Source: a bacterium (GTDB lineage Bacteria; BMS3Abin14). Taken from it: a stretch of DNA of 64,000 nucleotides. Position numbers and translations under genes: made by a program. The stretch lies in contig CP070719.1 of assembly GCA_020350725.1 (NCBI GenBank), positions 2,180,701 through 2,244,700 on the forward strand, given 5' to 3'. Positions 44,022 to 53,550 of the stretch are shown piece after piece. Numbering within the stretch: position 1 is the stretch's first letter; each line of letters opens with the position of its first letter. The notes below the pieces were generated by a model. It ran no database searches. It saw nothing but the letters and a program-made list of their open reading frames with translations, and was not told the DNA's origin.

Positions 44022-44939
44022 CTATCCTCCAAACTCCCTTCCCGTCAAAAGCCTGTAGGCTTCAAGATATTTTTCCCTGGTCTTGATGACGATCTCATCC
44101 GGCAGAGCCGGTGCGGGTGGGGTTTTGTCCCAGTCCAGGTTTTCCAGGTAGTCGCGGACGAACTGCTTGTCGAAATTGGGGGGGCTGGACCCCGTTCGAT
44201 AACCCTCCGTGGGCCAGAACCTGGAACTGTCAGGGGTCAGGATCTCGTCGATGAGAATGATCCGGCCGTCGGTTGTGCCGAATTCCAGCTTTGTGTCCGA
44301 AATAATGATCCCGCGACCGGCAGCGTACTCACGGGCCTTCTCATAGATCAGGATCGTCAGATCGCGCAGGTGCGCAGCGGTTTCCTTGCCCACGATCCTC
44401 TCCGCTTCCTGATAGGTAATGTTCTCGTCGTGACCCGATTCGGCCTTGGTGGCTGGGGTGAAGATGGTCTCCGGCAGCCTCTCGGCCTGATGAAGCCCCT
44501 CGGGAAGGTCAATGCCGCAGATCCGGCCGGTCTCAAGATAATCGTTCCATCCCGACCCGGCAATATATCCGCGGGCGACGCATTCGATGGGGAAGGGTGC
44601 CGTTTTTCTGACCAGCATACTCCTTCCCTCGAGGACCTCACCGTATTTTGCGGCGGGCTCCGGATAATCCGCAACCGTGGTGGAGATGAGGTGGTTCTCC
44701 ACGAGATCTTCCGTGAAGCTGAACCAGAAGAGGGACATCGCTGTCAAGATCTTGCCCTTGTCCGGAATGCCGTTGGGCATGACGCAGTCGAATGCCGATA
44801 TCCTGTCAGTGGCGACGATGAGCAGATGATCCCCGAGATCATAGACATCCCTGACCTTTCCACGCCTGTAAAGAGACAGGTCAGGGAAATCGGTGCCGAT
44901 CACTGCCTCCGATCTTGAGAATTGGGTCTTTTCGGACAT
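44022..44939 (-). CDS. purC: Phosphoribosylaminoimidazole-succinocarboxamide synthase
   Basis: 305 residues, the longer form of SAICAR synthetase. Motifs: [73 protein letters not shown] and [18 protein letters not shown]. It joins CAIR and aspartate with ATP in de novo purine synthesis. Single leftward gene. The short word-repeat stretch 43878-43975 lies at its 3' side. Confidence 0.96.
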   Translation of the reverse strand: MSEKTQFSRSEAVIGTDFPDLSLYRRGKVRDVYDLGDHLLIVATDRISAFDCVMPNGIPDKGKILTAMSLFWFSFTEDLVENHLISTTVADYPEPAAKYGEVLEGRSMLVRKTAPFPIECVARGYIAGSGWNDYLETGRICGIDLPEGLHQAERLPETIFTPATKAESGHDENITYQEAERIVGKETAAHLRDLTILIYEKAREYAAGRGIIISDTKLEFGTTDGRIILIDEILTPDSSRFWPTEGYRTGSSPPNFDKQFVRDYLENLDWDKTPPAPALPDEIVIKTREKYLEAYRLLTGREFGG

Positions 44940-45325
44940 GGGTAATTGTGCCTCCTTATGGAAAATACCCGACGGTCAGGCTTCTGGCGGGCGTGGGTCG
45001 ATCGGTTCGAGGATACAACTCTTACCGTATTTGCCGGATACTTGTAAATGGAAGAAAAGCGGACAACGGTGATGAGGGAGGGTTTCAGCGTCCCTGTCAC
45101 CGGTATTGGGTGCAAAACCCCGAGCCCGAACCTCCCGTCAGACCTTCGTCCGGTGAAATACCTCCTTCGGAGTAAGGAAACATGGAGAGGGGAGAGTGAT
45201 TTTCAACGGCAGAATGCCTGCATTCCTTCTGTTGCCCGGGAAACCGATAAATGCTATTCTTCACAGGACTTTGCGGGCGCCGATGAGGGGCCGATGAGAA
45301 ACGTAGCTGGTCAAACGAGGTAAGG
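44940..45325. other. 386-bp divergent intergenic region
   Basis: Between purC (leftward) and the HEAT protein (rightward). No gene is supported; the frame 45048-45323 is poor in hydrophobic residues and has no family likeness. GC-rich, with a CCGGTGAAATACCTCCTTCGGAG sequence at 45150-45172 and a GAGG 5 nt before the HEAT gene start. Confidence 0.45.
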
Positions 45326-46948
45326 ATGACCGAACGTGTTTCGTCCAGCATGGATGCCGTTCCCGGACTTGTCTCGGAACTGGTGAAGGCCTATAAGGCA
45401 ACGTCCATCTACCCCATCGGTCACCCTTCCCGGGCCCGGTTTCTGGGGCGTCTGAACGGGGACCTTCTCGCATACCTGGAAACAGAGGGAAGGTTGAAAA
45501 TCGATGTCAGCGCGAGAGGACTGAAGGTCGGCGGCGAGGACGTGGTCACCAAGGACAACGCACACGCCTTCCTGGCCACGGAGTGCTTCGGGCGCCAGAT
45601 CAGTTCGGTCGTGTGCCTGAAAGGTTTTCAACAGAAGGACATCGATGCCCTTTTTGCCTTCCTCTCCGAAAGCCCGGAAAGGATCCGTGCCGAAGGCGGC
45701 GCCACCGAATTTATTCGTCAGCGGAGCACGGGAGCACTTCAGGTCGAGCAGGTGGATTACGAGGGAATTCTCGAGAGACGGGAGGAGGTCTCCGTGGACG
45801 GGGCGAGCACCTACACGCCGGAGAGCCATTCCCCCGTTGCAGCTCCTAACCCGGGACTGGAGTCTTCACGCATTTCAAGCCCCACTGTCTTCGATGATGT
45901 GGGCAGCCACGAAGTATCACAGGAGCAGTGGCTGGAGGGGAAGCTCCAGGACCTGGGCGGCACAGTGGATCCGGCTGAGTACAAGAGAACTATGAGGGAC
46001 ATACTCCTGAACCTCAAGGCAACGGGCAATTTGGGTCTGTCCAAGTTCTCCCTGATGGTCGTCCGTCACCTCGGCCGGGATCTGCTCCGCGAGGTCCCGG
46101 ATGATATCAGGATAACAGCAAGGGCCGCCGCAAAGGAACTGGCCGGCGACGATCTTCTGGATTCGCTCGTCGGCGACATCACGTCCCGGGACGGTGATCA
46201 CAGAGAGCCCGTCCAGGCTGTCCTCGAGACCTGCGGCGAGAGATCCATCGCCGTCCTTCTCCACAGACTGGCGGAGGAAGAGGAGGCTTTCGGGAGGAAA
46301 GCCCTGATCACCTCTCTGCTCGAGTTCGGCACTGCCATTCGTCCCTATCTTGACAGATGGCTTGCGGATGACCGCTGGTACGTGGTCCGCAATTCTCTGG
46401 GGCTCCTGAGCCAGGCAGGGGATGCTGAGGATGCCCAGAGGGTCATAGGATTCCTGTCCCATCCAAACCCGAAAGTCCGGCTGGAGGCCCTGCGCTTCCT
46501 GAGCCGATTCCCGGCATCCGTTCCGGATGAGGTCATGAGGAAGCTGATAAAAGACCCCGATGAAGAGGTCTCAGCGAGGGCGATCCTGGCCATCGGTGCG
46601 ATCCAGGGGCCTGAGGGGGTAAGGCATCTGATGATGCTGGCCAAGAAGCCCCTCTTCGGACAGGGGGATATCGTCCGGCGGGAACTGGCCATAAAGGGTT
46701 TGGGGCGGGCCCGCGGCAGCGAGCCGGTGGAATTCCTCAGGAGGATCCTGTCAGGACGGCCGTTCCTGAATCCAGAGGGATATGAGAGGGTCCAGCAGGC
46801 GGTTGTCGAGGCGCTGGCTGAGATCGGAGGTCCGCGGGCGGCGGCAATACTCATGTACCATGCGGGGAGGTTGAAGGGCGCAGCCTCCAAGACTGCGGAG
46901 GAATTCCTGAGGAAAGTCAAGACTGCGGAGATCTCAGATGACCGCTGA
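45326..46948 (+). CDS. HEAT-repeat protein with YP/HPS N-terminal domain
   Basis: 540 residues. Residues 1 to about 150 form a domain opening LVKAYKATSIYPIGHPSRARFLGRL and continuing LKIDVSARGLKVGGEDVV; an acidic Pro/Ser linker (about 150-200) follows, then alpha-helical HEAT-type repeats (about 205-530, for example NPKVRLEALRFLSRFP, DEEVSARAILAIGAI). No catalytic residues. The next gene, an HD-GYP protein, overlaps it by 11 bases and starts with a related domain (ALYPADHPSVRG...), so the two were probably built from a shared module and may act together. Confidence 0.82.
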   Translation: MTERVSSSMDAVPGLVSELVKAYKATSIYPIGHPSRARFLGRLNGDLLAYLETEGRLKIDVSARGLKVGGEDVVTKDNAHAFLATECFGRQISSVVCLKGFQQKDIDALFAFLSESPERIRAEGGATEFIRQRSTGALQVEQVDYEGILERREEVSVDGASTYTPESHSPVAAPNPGLESSRISSPTVFDDVGSHEVSQEQWLEGKLQDLGGTVDPAEYKRTMRDILLNLKATGNLGLSKFSLMVVRHLGRDLLREVPDDIRITARAAAKELAGDDLLDSLVGDITSRDGDHREPVQAVLETCGERSIAVLLHRLAEEEEAFGRKALITSLLEFGTAIRPYLDRWLADDRWYVVRNSLGLLSQAGDAEDAQRVIGFLSHPNPKVRLEALRFLSRFPASVPDEVMRKLIKDPDEEVSARAILAIGAIQGPEGVRHLMMLAKKPLFGQGDIVRRELAIKGLGRARGSEPVEFLRRILSGRPFLNPEGYERVQQAVVEALAEIGGPRAAAILMYHAGRLKGAASKTAEEFLRKVKTAEISDDR

Positions 46949-48296
46949 TGCCAAGCATGTCGAACGGTACCGGGGAATCATTAAATTTCTCGATAACGCT
47001 GTGAGAAATATCGCCCTCTATCCGGCTGATCACCCTTCAGTCAGGGGGGTGGTGAGGAGGATGGCGGACCTCCTCGAGGCTCACTTTCGAAGCCGGGAAG
47101 AGGTCCTGATCGGTGTCATCAACGGTGTCCTGTACATAGAGGACTATCTCTTCTACGAGGGCACCCCTTTTTCCGACAGTATCCTCGCTATGCTGACACG
47201 TTTTGGTGTGGATGATCTGATCATGGCAAAAGGGGTCAGTGTGGAAGAGCTCCTGAACCTGGCGGAGATCCTGAAGGGTAAGGAGGAGGGGCGTGAGGCT
47301 TTTGTGAGGCAGGTGAGGGAAAAAGGGATCGACCACATAGGGCTCAAGAGCTTTCAGATGGGAAGAGGTGACGGGGACGAGCTGCCCACCAAGGGGCTGG
47401 AGGCATACAAAGACGCCATTACCACGATGCGGGGCCTTTTCGGTGAGGTCCGGACGGGAAAGCTGCCCCCGCTGAGAGAGGCCGAGAACATCGTGGAGGG
47501 TCTCGTCGACCGGCTGAAGACCAACCGGACTGTCCTGATGCTCCTGTCCAGCCTCAAGGGTTACGATGCATATACCTACCAGCACTGCGTCAACGTGGGG
47601 ATCCTGGCATTGCTCCTGGCGGAGGCCGAGGGTTTCGATATGCGGGCCGTCAAGTACGCCGCCCTGGCCGGGATGATGCACGATATCGGAAAGGTGAAGG
47701 TTCCCCTGGAGATTCTGAACAAGCCGGGCGTGTTGACTCAGCGGGAGTGGGCGGCGATCAAGGCCCACCCGGTCTATTCCGCTGAAGTGGTGCGCGGGAT
47801 GGGCGGCGGTGAGGAGATCGTCCGGGCGGTGAAAGGCCATCATATGCACCACAACGGTGCCGGCTATCCGGTCGCATCCACCCCGGCGGGGCCATCAGAC
47901 ATCGCGAAGCTCGTGTCGGTAGTGGACAATTATGACGCCATCACGACGATCAGGTCCTACAAAAGGCCCATGACCCCGCAGGATGCGCTGGCTTTCCTCC
48001 AGCAGGGCAGGGGAAACATGTTCGATCCCCGGCACGTGGACTCCCTGGTCAAAATGGTCGGTGTCTATCCGCCGGGCGCCATGGTCAGGCTGAGCAGCAA
48101 TGAGATAGGACTTGTCACCGATGGGGGAGGTCAGAACAGCAAGCCGGTCATCAAAATGATCCTCGATGGGGACAACCGACCCTTCGACCACCAATGGGAC
48201 CTGGACCTGGCAAGCCCGGAGGCCCAGGGGCGCATGGTGGTCTCCCTTGTTGATCCGGCCGTGCACAGCCTTCAGACTCCGGTGACGTCGTTTTAG
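46938..48296 (+). CDS. HD-GYP domain protein
   Basis: 452 residues. N-terminal about 1-130: helical domain with IALYPADHPSVRGVVRRM, related to the HEAT protein's N-terminus. HD-GYP domain (about 210-380): HDIGKVKVPLEILNKPG metal ligands, then GHHMHHNGAGYP containing the GYP signature. HD-GYP proteins hydrolyse cyclic di-GMP to pGpG or GMP. The C-terminal part has small beta elements. The 11-base overlap with the HEAT gene shows coupling; convergent HEAT gene overlaps its stop by 4 bases. Confidence 0.9.
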   Translation: MTADAKHVERYRGIIKFLDNAVRNIALYPADHPSVRGVVRRMADLLEAHFRSREEVLIGVINGVLYIEDYLFYEGTPFSDSILAMLTRFGVDDLIMAKGVSVEELLNLAEILKGKEEGREAFVRQVREKGIDHIGLKSFQMGRGDGDELPTKGLEAYKDAITTMRGLFGEVRTGKLPPLREAENIVEGLVDRLKTNRTVLMLLSSLKGYDAYTYQHCVNVGILALLLAEAEGFDMRAVKYAALAGMMHDIGKVKVPLEILNKPGVLTQREWAAIKAHPVYSAEVVRGMGGGEEIVRAVKGHHMHHNGAGYPVASTPAGPSDIAKLVSVVDNYDAITTIRSYKRPMTPQDALAFLQQGRGNMFDPRHVDSLVKMVGVYPPGAMVRLSSNEIGLVTDGGGQNSKPVIKMILDGDNRPFDHQWDLDLASPEAQGRMVVSLVDPAVHSLQTPVTSF

Positions 48297-48889
48297 GGAT
48301 CCGACGTCTCCGGTGAATTGGGGTTGAGGTTGCCGAGAGCCTCGGCTGCTTTGGACCGCAGGAAGGGATCGTCGGATTCGTTCAGTACCCTGATCAGGTG
48401 GGGCTCTGCACTGGGATCGCCGTTTCTCCCCAGGGCCTCGGCGGCGACGCAGGCCGTCTCGGCGTTGGACCCGGTAAGGTAGGGGATGATAAATTCTGTG
48501 GCACGAGGGTCCCTGTAGTAGGACAAAGTCTCGATGGCCACCTGCACAACTGACGCGTCCGGATCGTCCAGGCAGGCGAAAAGAGGGATGAGAGCTCTAT
48601 CGGGAGTCTTCGTCTGGATGGCTTTGATGGTGGAGACGCGGATGTCCGGGTTGGGATCCTGGAGGAACGCCAGCATGCTTTCCACGGCTTCGGATGTGTT
48701 CAGGTAGCCGAGAAAGTGAATCGCCCTGATGCGGAGTGGGATGTCCCCTTCCCGGGCTGTCCTGCCGATCTCGTCCAGCCTCTCGAGTCCCTCGACCCTG
48801 TCCAGAGCCCTGGATGCAGCCGCCCTGACCATCTCCTCCTGATCCTGGAGGGCCTGGGCAAGTGCCTGTTTGCGGGCTTTGATGGACAT
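48293..48889 (-). CDS. HEAT-repeat protein
   Basis: 198 residues made almost wholly of HEAT/PBS-lyase-like repeats of about 30 residues (DIPLRIRAIHFLGYL, NPDIRVSTIKAIQ, DASVVQVAIETLSYY, NAETACVAAEALGRNGDP, DPFLRSKAAEALGNLN). No signal peptide. Convergent with the HD-GYP gene, whose stop it overlaps. A protein-interaction scaffold is likely, but its partner is unknown; proximity to the other HEAT and HD-GYP proteins suggests the same signalling group. Confidence 0.85.
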   Translation of the reverse strand: MSIKARKQALAQALQDQEEMVRAAASRALDRVEGLERLDEIGRTAREGDIPLRIRAIHFLGYLNTSEAVESMLAFLQDPNPDIRVSTIKAIQTKTPDRALIPLFACLDDPDASVVQVAIETLSYYRDPRATEFIIPYLTGSNAETACVAAEALGRNGDPSAEPHLIRVLNESDDPFLRSKAAEALGNLNPNSPETSDP

Positions 48890-48938
48890 GATCCGATACT
48901 CCCGTTGAAGGAGTGCCTTCCTTCTCGATCTACTAATT

Positions 48939-50579
48939 ATGAAATTTGTTAGGTTTATGTCAAGACTGTATCGCCGGTACCGTCACCCTACCGCCTCGAT
49001 TCTGGCGGTGTTCCTCCTCTTCGCCTGCCTTTTCCGAGTCTCTGCGGCCTCGGTGTCGAGCGGATCGGATGAGGGGGATTGGTTGGTCTACCGCCTGTCG
49101 GCCGAGCCCGCGACCCTGAACCCCATCACCGCAACCGATGTCTATGAGGCAACCGTCAACAGCTTCATCTACGAGAGTCTTCTGGAGAGGGACAACAGGA
49201 CCCTGGAACTGGTCCCTCTTCTCGCGGAGTCCTGGGAGGTGTCCCCGGATCGGATGAGCTACATCTTCACTCTGAGGCCCGGCCTTACCTGGCAAGACGG
49301 TCGATCCCTTACCAGCCGTGATGTGGTTTTTACATTCGGACTGATGAACGATCCCTCAGTTGACGCCCCCCATCTGAAGAGCTACTTCCGGGACCTTGTG
49401 GAGGTCGAGGCCCTGGACGAGAGGACAATACGTTTTTATTTCTCCACGCCCTATTTCAACTCTCTCGGCATGGTGGGAGGAGTCAAGATCCTCCCCGAGC
49501 ATGTTTTCAGGGGAGGGGATTTCAACAGCCTCCCGGCGGTTCGACAGCCGCTGGGGTCGGGGCCGTTCAGGTTCATCAGATGGGATACAGGCCGCCAGAT
49601 CGTCCTGGACAGGAACGATCGGTACTGGAGAGGGAAACCTCATCTGAGAAGGATCGTGTTCAAGATCATAGCCAATGAGACTGTGGCCCTCCAGGTCCTG
49701 AAAAAGGGTGAGCTGGACTACATGGAGCTGTCTCCCATGCAATGGGTCAGGCAGACAGGCTCGCTCAATTTCAAAAAGAATTTTGGGAAGTACGACTACT
49801 ACTCCCCCAGCTATTCCTTCATCGGGTGGAACAACCGGAAGATATATTTCTCAGACAGGCGTGTTCGCAGGGCCATGACGATGCTCCTGGACAGGGATTC
49901 CATTCTGAAAAACCTGCGCTACGGTCTCGGCCGCATTGTAACGGGTGATTTTTTCCATATGAGCGGCGGCTACAACAGGGAGGTAGAGCCCTGGCCGTAC
50001 GACCCGTCGGGGGCGGCCTCTCTTCTTGATGAGGCGGGATGGCGGGATTCCGATGGCGATGGCGTCAGGGATCGGGAGGGGATTGCCTTCCGGTTCGAGC
50101 TGACCATCCCCGCGGATGCGTTGTTCGCGGAGCAGGTCGCGACCATTCTCCAGGAGAACCTCAGGAAGGTGGGAGTGGAGATGACCATACGGCCACGGGA
50201 GTGGGCCCTCTTTACGAGGATCCTCGACGACAGGGTGTTCGAAGCGGTCATCATGGCCTGGAACCTGCCTGTCGAGGCCGACCCATTCCAGGTGTGGCAT
50301 TCTTCCCAGACCGACAAGGGGTCCAATTTTGTCGGGTTCGTCCATGCCGAGGCCGACAGGATCATCGAGGAGGCGAGGACCACCTTCGACAGGTCAAGGA
50401 GGATATTCCTTTACAGGCGGTTCCACCGGATCCTCCACGAGGAGCAGCCCTACACGTTCCTCTTCTCGAACAAAACCCTGGTAGCGCTGGCCAAGAGGTT
50501 TCATAATGTGGCAATCTACCCCCTTGGACTGAACCCAAAGGACTGGTATGTTCCCGATGACCTCCAGAAGTATCAGTGA
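48939..50579 (+). CDS. Peptide/oligopeptide-binding ABC substrate-binding protein (first copy)
   Basis: 546 residues: signal peptide (about 18-37), then the SBP_bac_5 (DppA/OppA-type) fold: LSAEPATLNPITATDVYEA, FTLRPGLTWQDGRSLTSRDVVFTF and LGSGPFRFIRW, and a C-terminal DPFQVWHSSQTDKGSNFVGF. It binds peptides or other small ligands in the periplasm. It has a close paralogue immediately downstream (50691-52352). Permeases follow, so it supplies an ABC importer. Divergent from the HEAT gene; AGGTTTATG precedes the MSRLYRR alternative start. Confidence 0.9.
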   Translation: MKFVRFMSRLYRRYRHPTASILAVFLLFACLFRVSAASVSSGSDEGDWLVYRLSAEPATLNPITATDVYEATVNSFIYESLLERDNRTLELVPLLAESWEVSPDRMSYIFTLRPGLTWQDGRSLTSRDVVFTFGLMNDPSVDAPHLKSYFRDLVEVEALDERTIRFYFSTPYFNSLGMVGGVKILPEHVFRGGDFNSLPAVRQPLGSGPFRFIRWDTGRQIVLDRNDRYWRGKPHLRRIVFKIIANETVALQVLKKGELDYMELSPMQWVRQTGSLNFKKNFGKYDYYSPSYSFIGWNNRKIYFSDRRVRRAMTMLLDRDSILKNLRYGLGRIVTGDFFHMSGGYNREVEPWPYDPSGAASLLDEAGWRDSDGDGVRDREGIAFRFELTIPADALFAEQVATILQENLRKVGVEMTIRPREWALFTRILDDRVFEAVIMAWNLPVEADPFQVWHSSQTDKGSNFVGFVHAEADRIIEEARTTFDRSRRIFLYRRFHRILHEEQPYTFLFSNKTLVALAKRFHNVAIYPLGLNPKDWYVPDDLQKYQ

Positions 50580-50690
50580 GCCGCCGCGGTCCTCCCTGGC
50601 GACCTCCGGCCGTACACGGTATCCTGCCCTGCCTGCGGGGCGGGCCGGGAACCCTGGAATGCTCAAGCCTTGAAGACTAAGGAGGGTCCT

Positions 50691-52352
50691 GTGTCAGTGA
50701 CGCGTGAATTCAGGACGACAGCCGCCGCTTTAGCCGTGTGGATTCTCTTAACAGGAACCCTTACCGGGTCGTGCCGGAGGGCGGCCGAGGAGGAGGGGCC
50801 CGGACAGCAGGCTTCTGACTCATCGACACCGGTGACCGGAGACTGGTATGTCCCCCACCTTTCCGCTGAACCGGCCACGCTCAACCCCATCACGGCCACG
50901 GATGCCTACGAGGGTTCCATCAACCAATTTGTCTACGAGAGCCTCCTGGAAAGGGACAACGAGACACTGGAACTCGTCCCCTTGCTGGCCGAGAGGTGGG
51001 AGATCTCGGAGGACAAACTGAAATATATTTTCACCCTGAAGAAGGGACTCCACTGGCAGGACGGGGCTCCCTTGACCACGGAGGACGTCCTGTACACGTT
51101 CGACAGGGTGCGCGATCCCGAAGTCGACGCGCCCCACCTCCGCAACTATTATCGGGATCTGAGGGACGTTGAGGTCCTCGATGAGAGGACCGTCAGGTTC
51201 ACCTACGCTGAACCCTACTTCAAGGCCCTGGAAATGATCGGCGGTCTCTCCATCATCCCCAAACACATTTTCGGCGGCGCCGAAGGAAGGGACTTCAACA
51301 TCCATCCGGCGGGCAGATCCCCCATCGGTTCGGGGCCGTACCGGTTCCTGAAATGGGAGACCGGCAAGGAGATCATCCTCGAGCGGTACCCTGACTACTG
51401 GGGTAAGAAGCATTATCTGGACAGGATCGTCTTCAAGATCATCACCGACCGAACGGCGGCCCTCCAGGTCCTGAAGAAGCAGGAGATGGATTCCATGAGC
51501 CTCACGCCCATCCAATGGGTCAAGCAGACCGGCAGCGATCGCTTCGAGGAGAACTTCGACAAATACCGTTACTATACGCCCGGATACAGTTATGTGGGGT
51601 GGAACCTGAGAAAGCCTCTTTTCCGGGACCGGCGGGTGCGGATCGCCCTGACCATGCTCCTGGATCGGGAAGCGTTCCTCAAGAACATCCTTTACGGACT
51701 CGGTCGTGTGGTCTCCGGCAACTTTTACTACGAGAGCCGGGATTATGACCGGTCGATCGAACCGTGGCCCTACGATCCCGAAAAGGCCAAATCGCTGCTG
51801 GCCGAAGCGGGGTGGAAGGACTCGGACGGCGACGGTGTCCTGGACAGGGACGGGGTTCCCTTCCGGTTCGAATTCACCTATTCGTCGGGAAGCACAATAG
51901 GAGAGCAGCTGGCCACGGTCCTCAAGGAAAGCCTCGGCAAGGTGGGAATCGAGATGTCCATTCGACAGCTGGAGTGGGCCCTTTTCACCCAATTGCTCGA
52001 CGACAGGGCTTTCGACGCCGTCACCCTCGGCTGGCGGCTGGCCGTGGAAGCCGATCCCTATCAGCTGTGGCATTCCTCGCAGGCGGAAAAAGGCTCCAAC
52101 CTGGTGGGTTTCCGGAACGAGGAGGCCGATGGGATCATCGAAAGGGGAAGGTCTGAATTCGACAAGGAGAAGCGGGTCCTCATGTACCGGCGCTTTCACC
52201 GGATCCTGCACGAAGAGCAGCCCTACACGTTCCTCTTCGTCAGCGAAAGCCTGGTGGCCCTGGACAAGCGTTTCAGCAATGTGGTCAGATACCCCCTGGG
52301 ACTCGATGCCGCCGAGTGGTATGTACCGGCCGAAGCCCAGAGATACAGGTGA
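50691..52352 (+). CDS. Peptide-binding ABC substrate-binding lipoprotein (second copy)
   Basis: About 553 residues. Lipoprotein signal with lipobox LTGSC. Same SBP_bac_5 fold as the first copy and clearly similar throughout (LSAEPATLNPITATDAYEG; DPYQLWHSSQAEKGSNLVGF). GTG 50691 is preferred because AAGGAGG lies 5 nt upstream; the frame is open to TTG 50670. The two copies are separated by 111 bases and differ in anchoring, exported versus lipid-anchored, so they may serve one transporter with different ligands or states. Confidence 0.9.
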   Translation: MSVTREFRTTAAALAVWILLTGTLTGSCRRAAEEEGPGQQASDSSTPVTGDWYVPHLSAEPATLNPITATDAYEGSINQFVYESLLERDNETLELVPLLAERWEISEDKLKYIFTLKKGLHWQDGAPLTTEDVLYTFDRVRDPEVDAPHLRNYYRDLRDVEVLDERTVRFTYAEPYFKALEMIGGLSIIPKHIFGGAEGRDFNIHPAGRSPIGSGPYRFLKWETGKEIILERYPDYWGKKHYLDRIVFKIITDRTAALQVLKKQEMDSMSLTPIQWVKQTGSDRFEENFDKYRYYTPGYSYVGWNLRKPLFRDRRVRIALTMLLDREAFLKNILYGLGRVVSGNFYYESRDYDRSIEPWPYDPEKAKSLLAEAGWKDSDGDGVLDRDGVPFRFEFTYSSGSTIGEQLATVLKESLGKVGIEMSIRQLEWALFTQLLDDRAFDAVTLGWRLAVEADPYQLWHSSQAEKGSNLVGFRNEEADGIIERGRSEFDKEKRVLMYRRFHRILHEEQPYTFLFVSESLVALDKRFSNVVRYPLGLDAAEWYVPAEAQRYR

Positions 52353-52536
52353 GAACGCGTCGGGATAGGGACAGAGGGCGAGGGAGTGAACGGTATACAC
52401 CGGGCATTCAACCTATTGACAATACGGCCACATACCTGCGTGGATCAATAAATATCGACGATGTATCGGGTTCTGAAGCGGAAGAATTCGCCCGGTCGCC
52501 CTATCGCCCGATCCCCCAGGCAAAACAGATAAACCT

Positions 52537-53550
52537 ATGACGCTCCGCGACTACCTCGTGCGCAGGCTTTTTCTGATCATCCCCACCTTCCTGGGGATCA
52601 CGCTGATCACCTTTCTCGTCATCCAGCTGGCGCCGGGCAACCCGGCGGCCATGAAGCTCAGGCTGGGCGGCGATCAGGCCATGCTCGGCGACAAGGTCAC
52701 CCAGGAGATCCTGGAACAGACCAAGAAACTGTACGGTCTGGACAAGCCCGTCTGGACCCGGTACGCGATCTGGCTTCGCAGGGTGGTGACTTTCGATTTC
52801 GGCACTTCCTATAAGGACCACAGGCCGGTCCTGGACAAGATCTGGGAGAGGCTCCCGATCACCGTGGAGCTCAATCTGATCTCCATCTTTCTCGTCTACC
52901 TCGTCGCCATCCCCATCGGTGTCTTCTCGGCCGTGAAGCAGGGTTCGGTCGGAGACAGGATCACCACGATCGTCCTGTTTGTCCTCTACTCGCTGCCCAA
53001 CTTCTGGGTGGCGGTTCTCCTCATCATGTTCCTCGGCGGCGGCGATTTTCTGGACGTCTTCCCCATTTACGGCATCATCTCCTCGGGCATGGAGGGTGCC
53101 CCCTTCGTCAGCAGACTTGTCGACCACCTCTGGCACCTGGTGCTGCCGGTTTTCTGCCTGACCTACGGTGGATTCGCCGCCCTTTCCCGGTACCAGAGGG
53201 CCGGGCTGCTCGAGGTCATTCGGCAGGACTACATCAGGACCGCGAGGGCAAAGGGCCTGCCGGAAAAGCTGGTCATATTCAAGCACGCGTTCCGTAATTC
53301 GATCATCCCCATCGTCACCCTCCTCGGATACCTCCTGCCGGCAATGTTCGGTGGGAGCGTCATCATCGAGAGCATCTTCTCCATTCCCGGAATGGGGCAG
53401 ATGGGCTTCGAGGCGGTGTTATCCCGCGATTATCCCGTGGTCATGGCCATCGCCACCATCTCGGCGCTTCTCACCCTCTTCGGCCTCCTGGTGTCTGACC
53501 TTCTCTATGTCTGGGCCGATCCCCGGATCACCTATGAGGCCGAGCGATGA
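52537..53550 (+). CDS. Dipeptide-type ABC transporter permease (DppB-like)
   Basis: 337 residues with about six TM segments: TM1 RRLFLIIPTFLGITLITFLVI; the EAA cytoplasmic loop is RTARAKGLPEKLVIFKHAFRNSIIPIVT, and FGGSVIIESIFSIPGMGQMGFEA precedes the last TM. It forms the channel with the DppC-like protein, whose ATG overlaps the stop by 4 bases. A 184-base spacer separates it from the binding-protein gene. Confidence 0.93.
   Translation: MTLRDYLVRRLFLIIPTFLGITLITFLVIQLAPGNPAAMKLRLGGDQAMLGDKVTQEILEQTKKLYGLDKPVWTRYAIWLRRVVTFDFGTSYKDHRPVLDKIWERLPITVELNLISIFLVYLVAIPIGVFSAVKQGSVGDRITTIVLFVLYSLPNFWVAVLLIMFLGGGDFLDVFPIYGIISSGMEGAPFVSRLVDHLWHLVLPVFCLTYGGFAALSRYQRAGLLEVIRQDYIRTARAKGLPEKLVIFKHAFRNSIIPIVTLLGYLLPAMFGGSVIIESIFSIPGMGQMGFEAVLSRDYPVVMAIATISALLTLFGLLVSDLLYVWADPRITYEAER

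Noticed and set aside
44022-44939. Possible purine riboswitch for purC
   Set aside because: No conserved purine aptamer elements were seen upstream of 44939.
45140-45180. CCGGTGAAATACCTCC resembling part of an FMN or cobalamin riboswitch
   Set aside because: Only one short phrase matches; no surrounding conserved elements, and no riboflavin or cobalamin gene follows.
50820-52400. 526-codon open frame antisense to the second peptide-binding protein
   Set aside because: Antisense to a clear SBP_bac_5 gene; repetitive Asp/Val/Glu-rich composition typical of GC-biased shadow frames.
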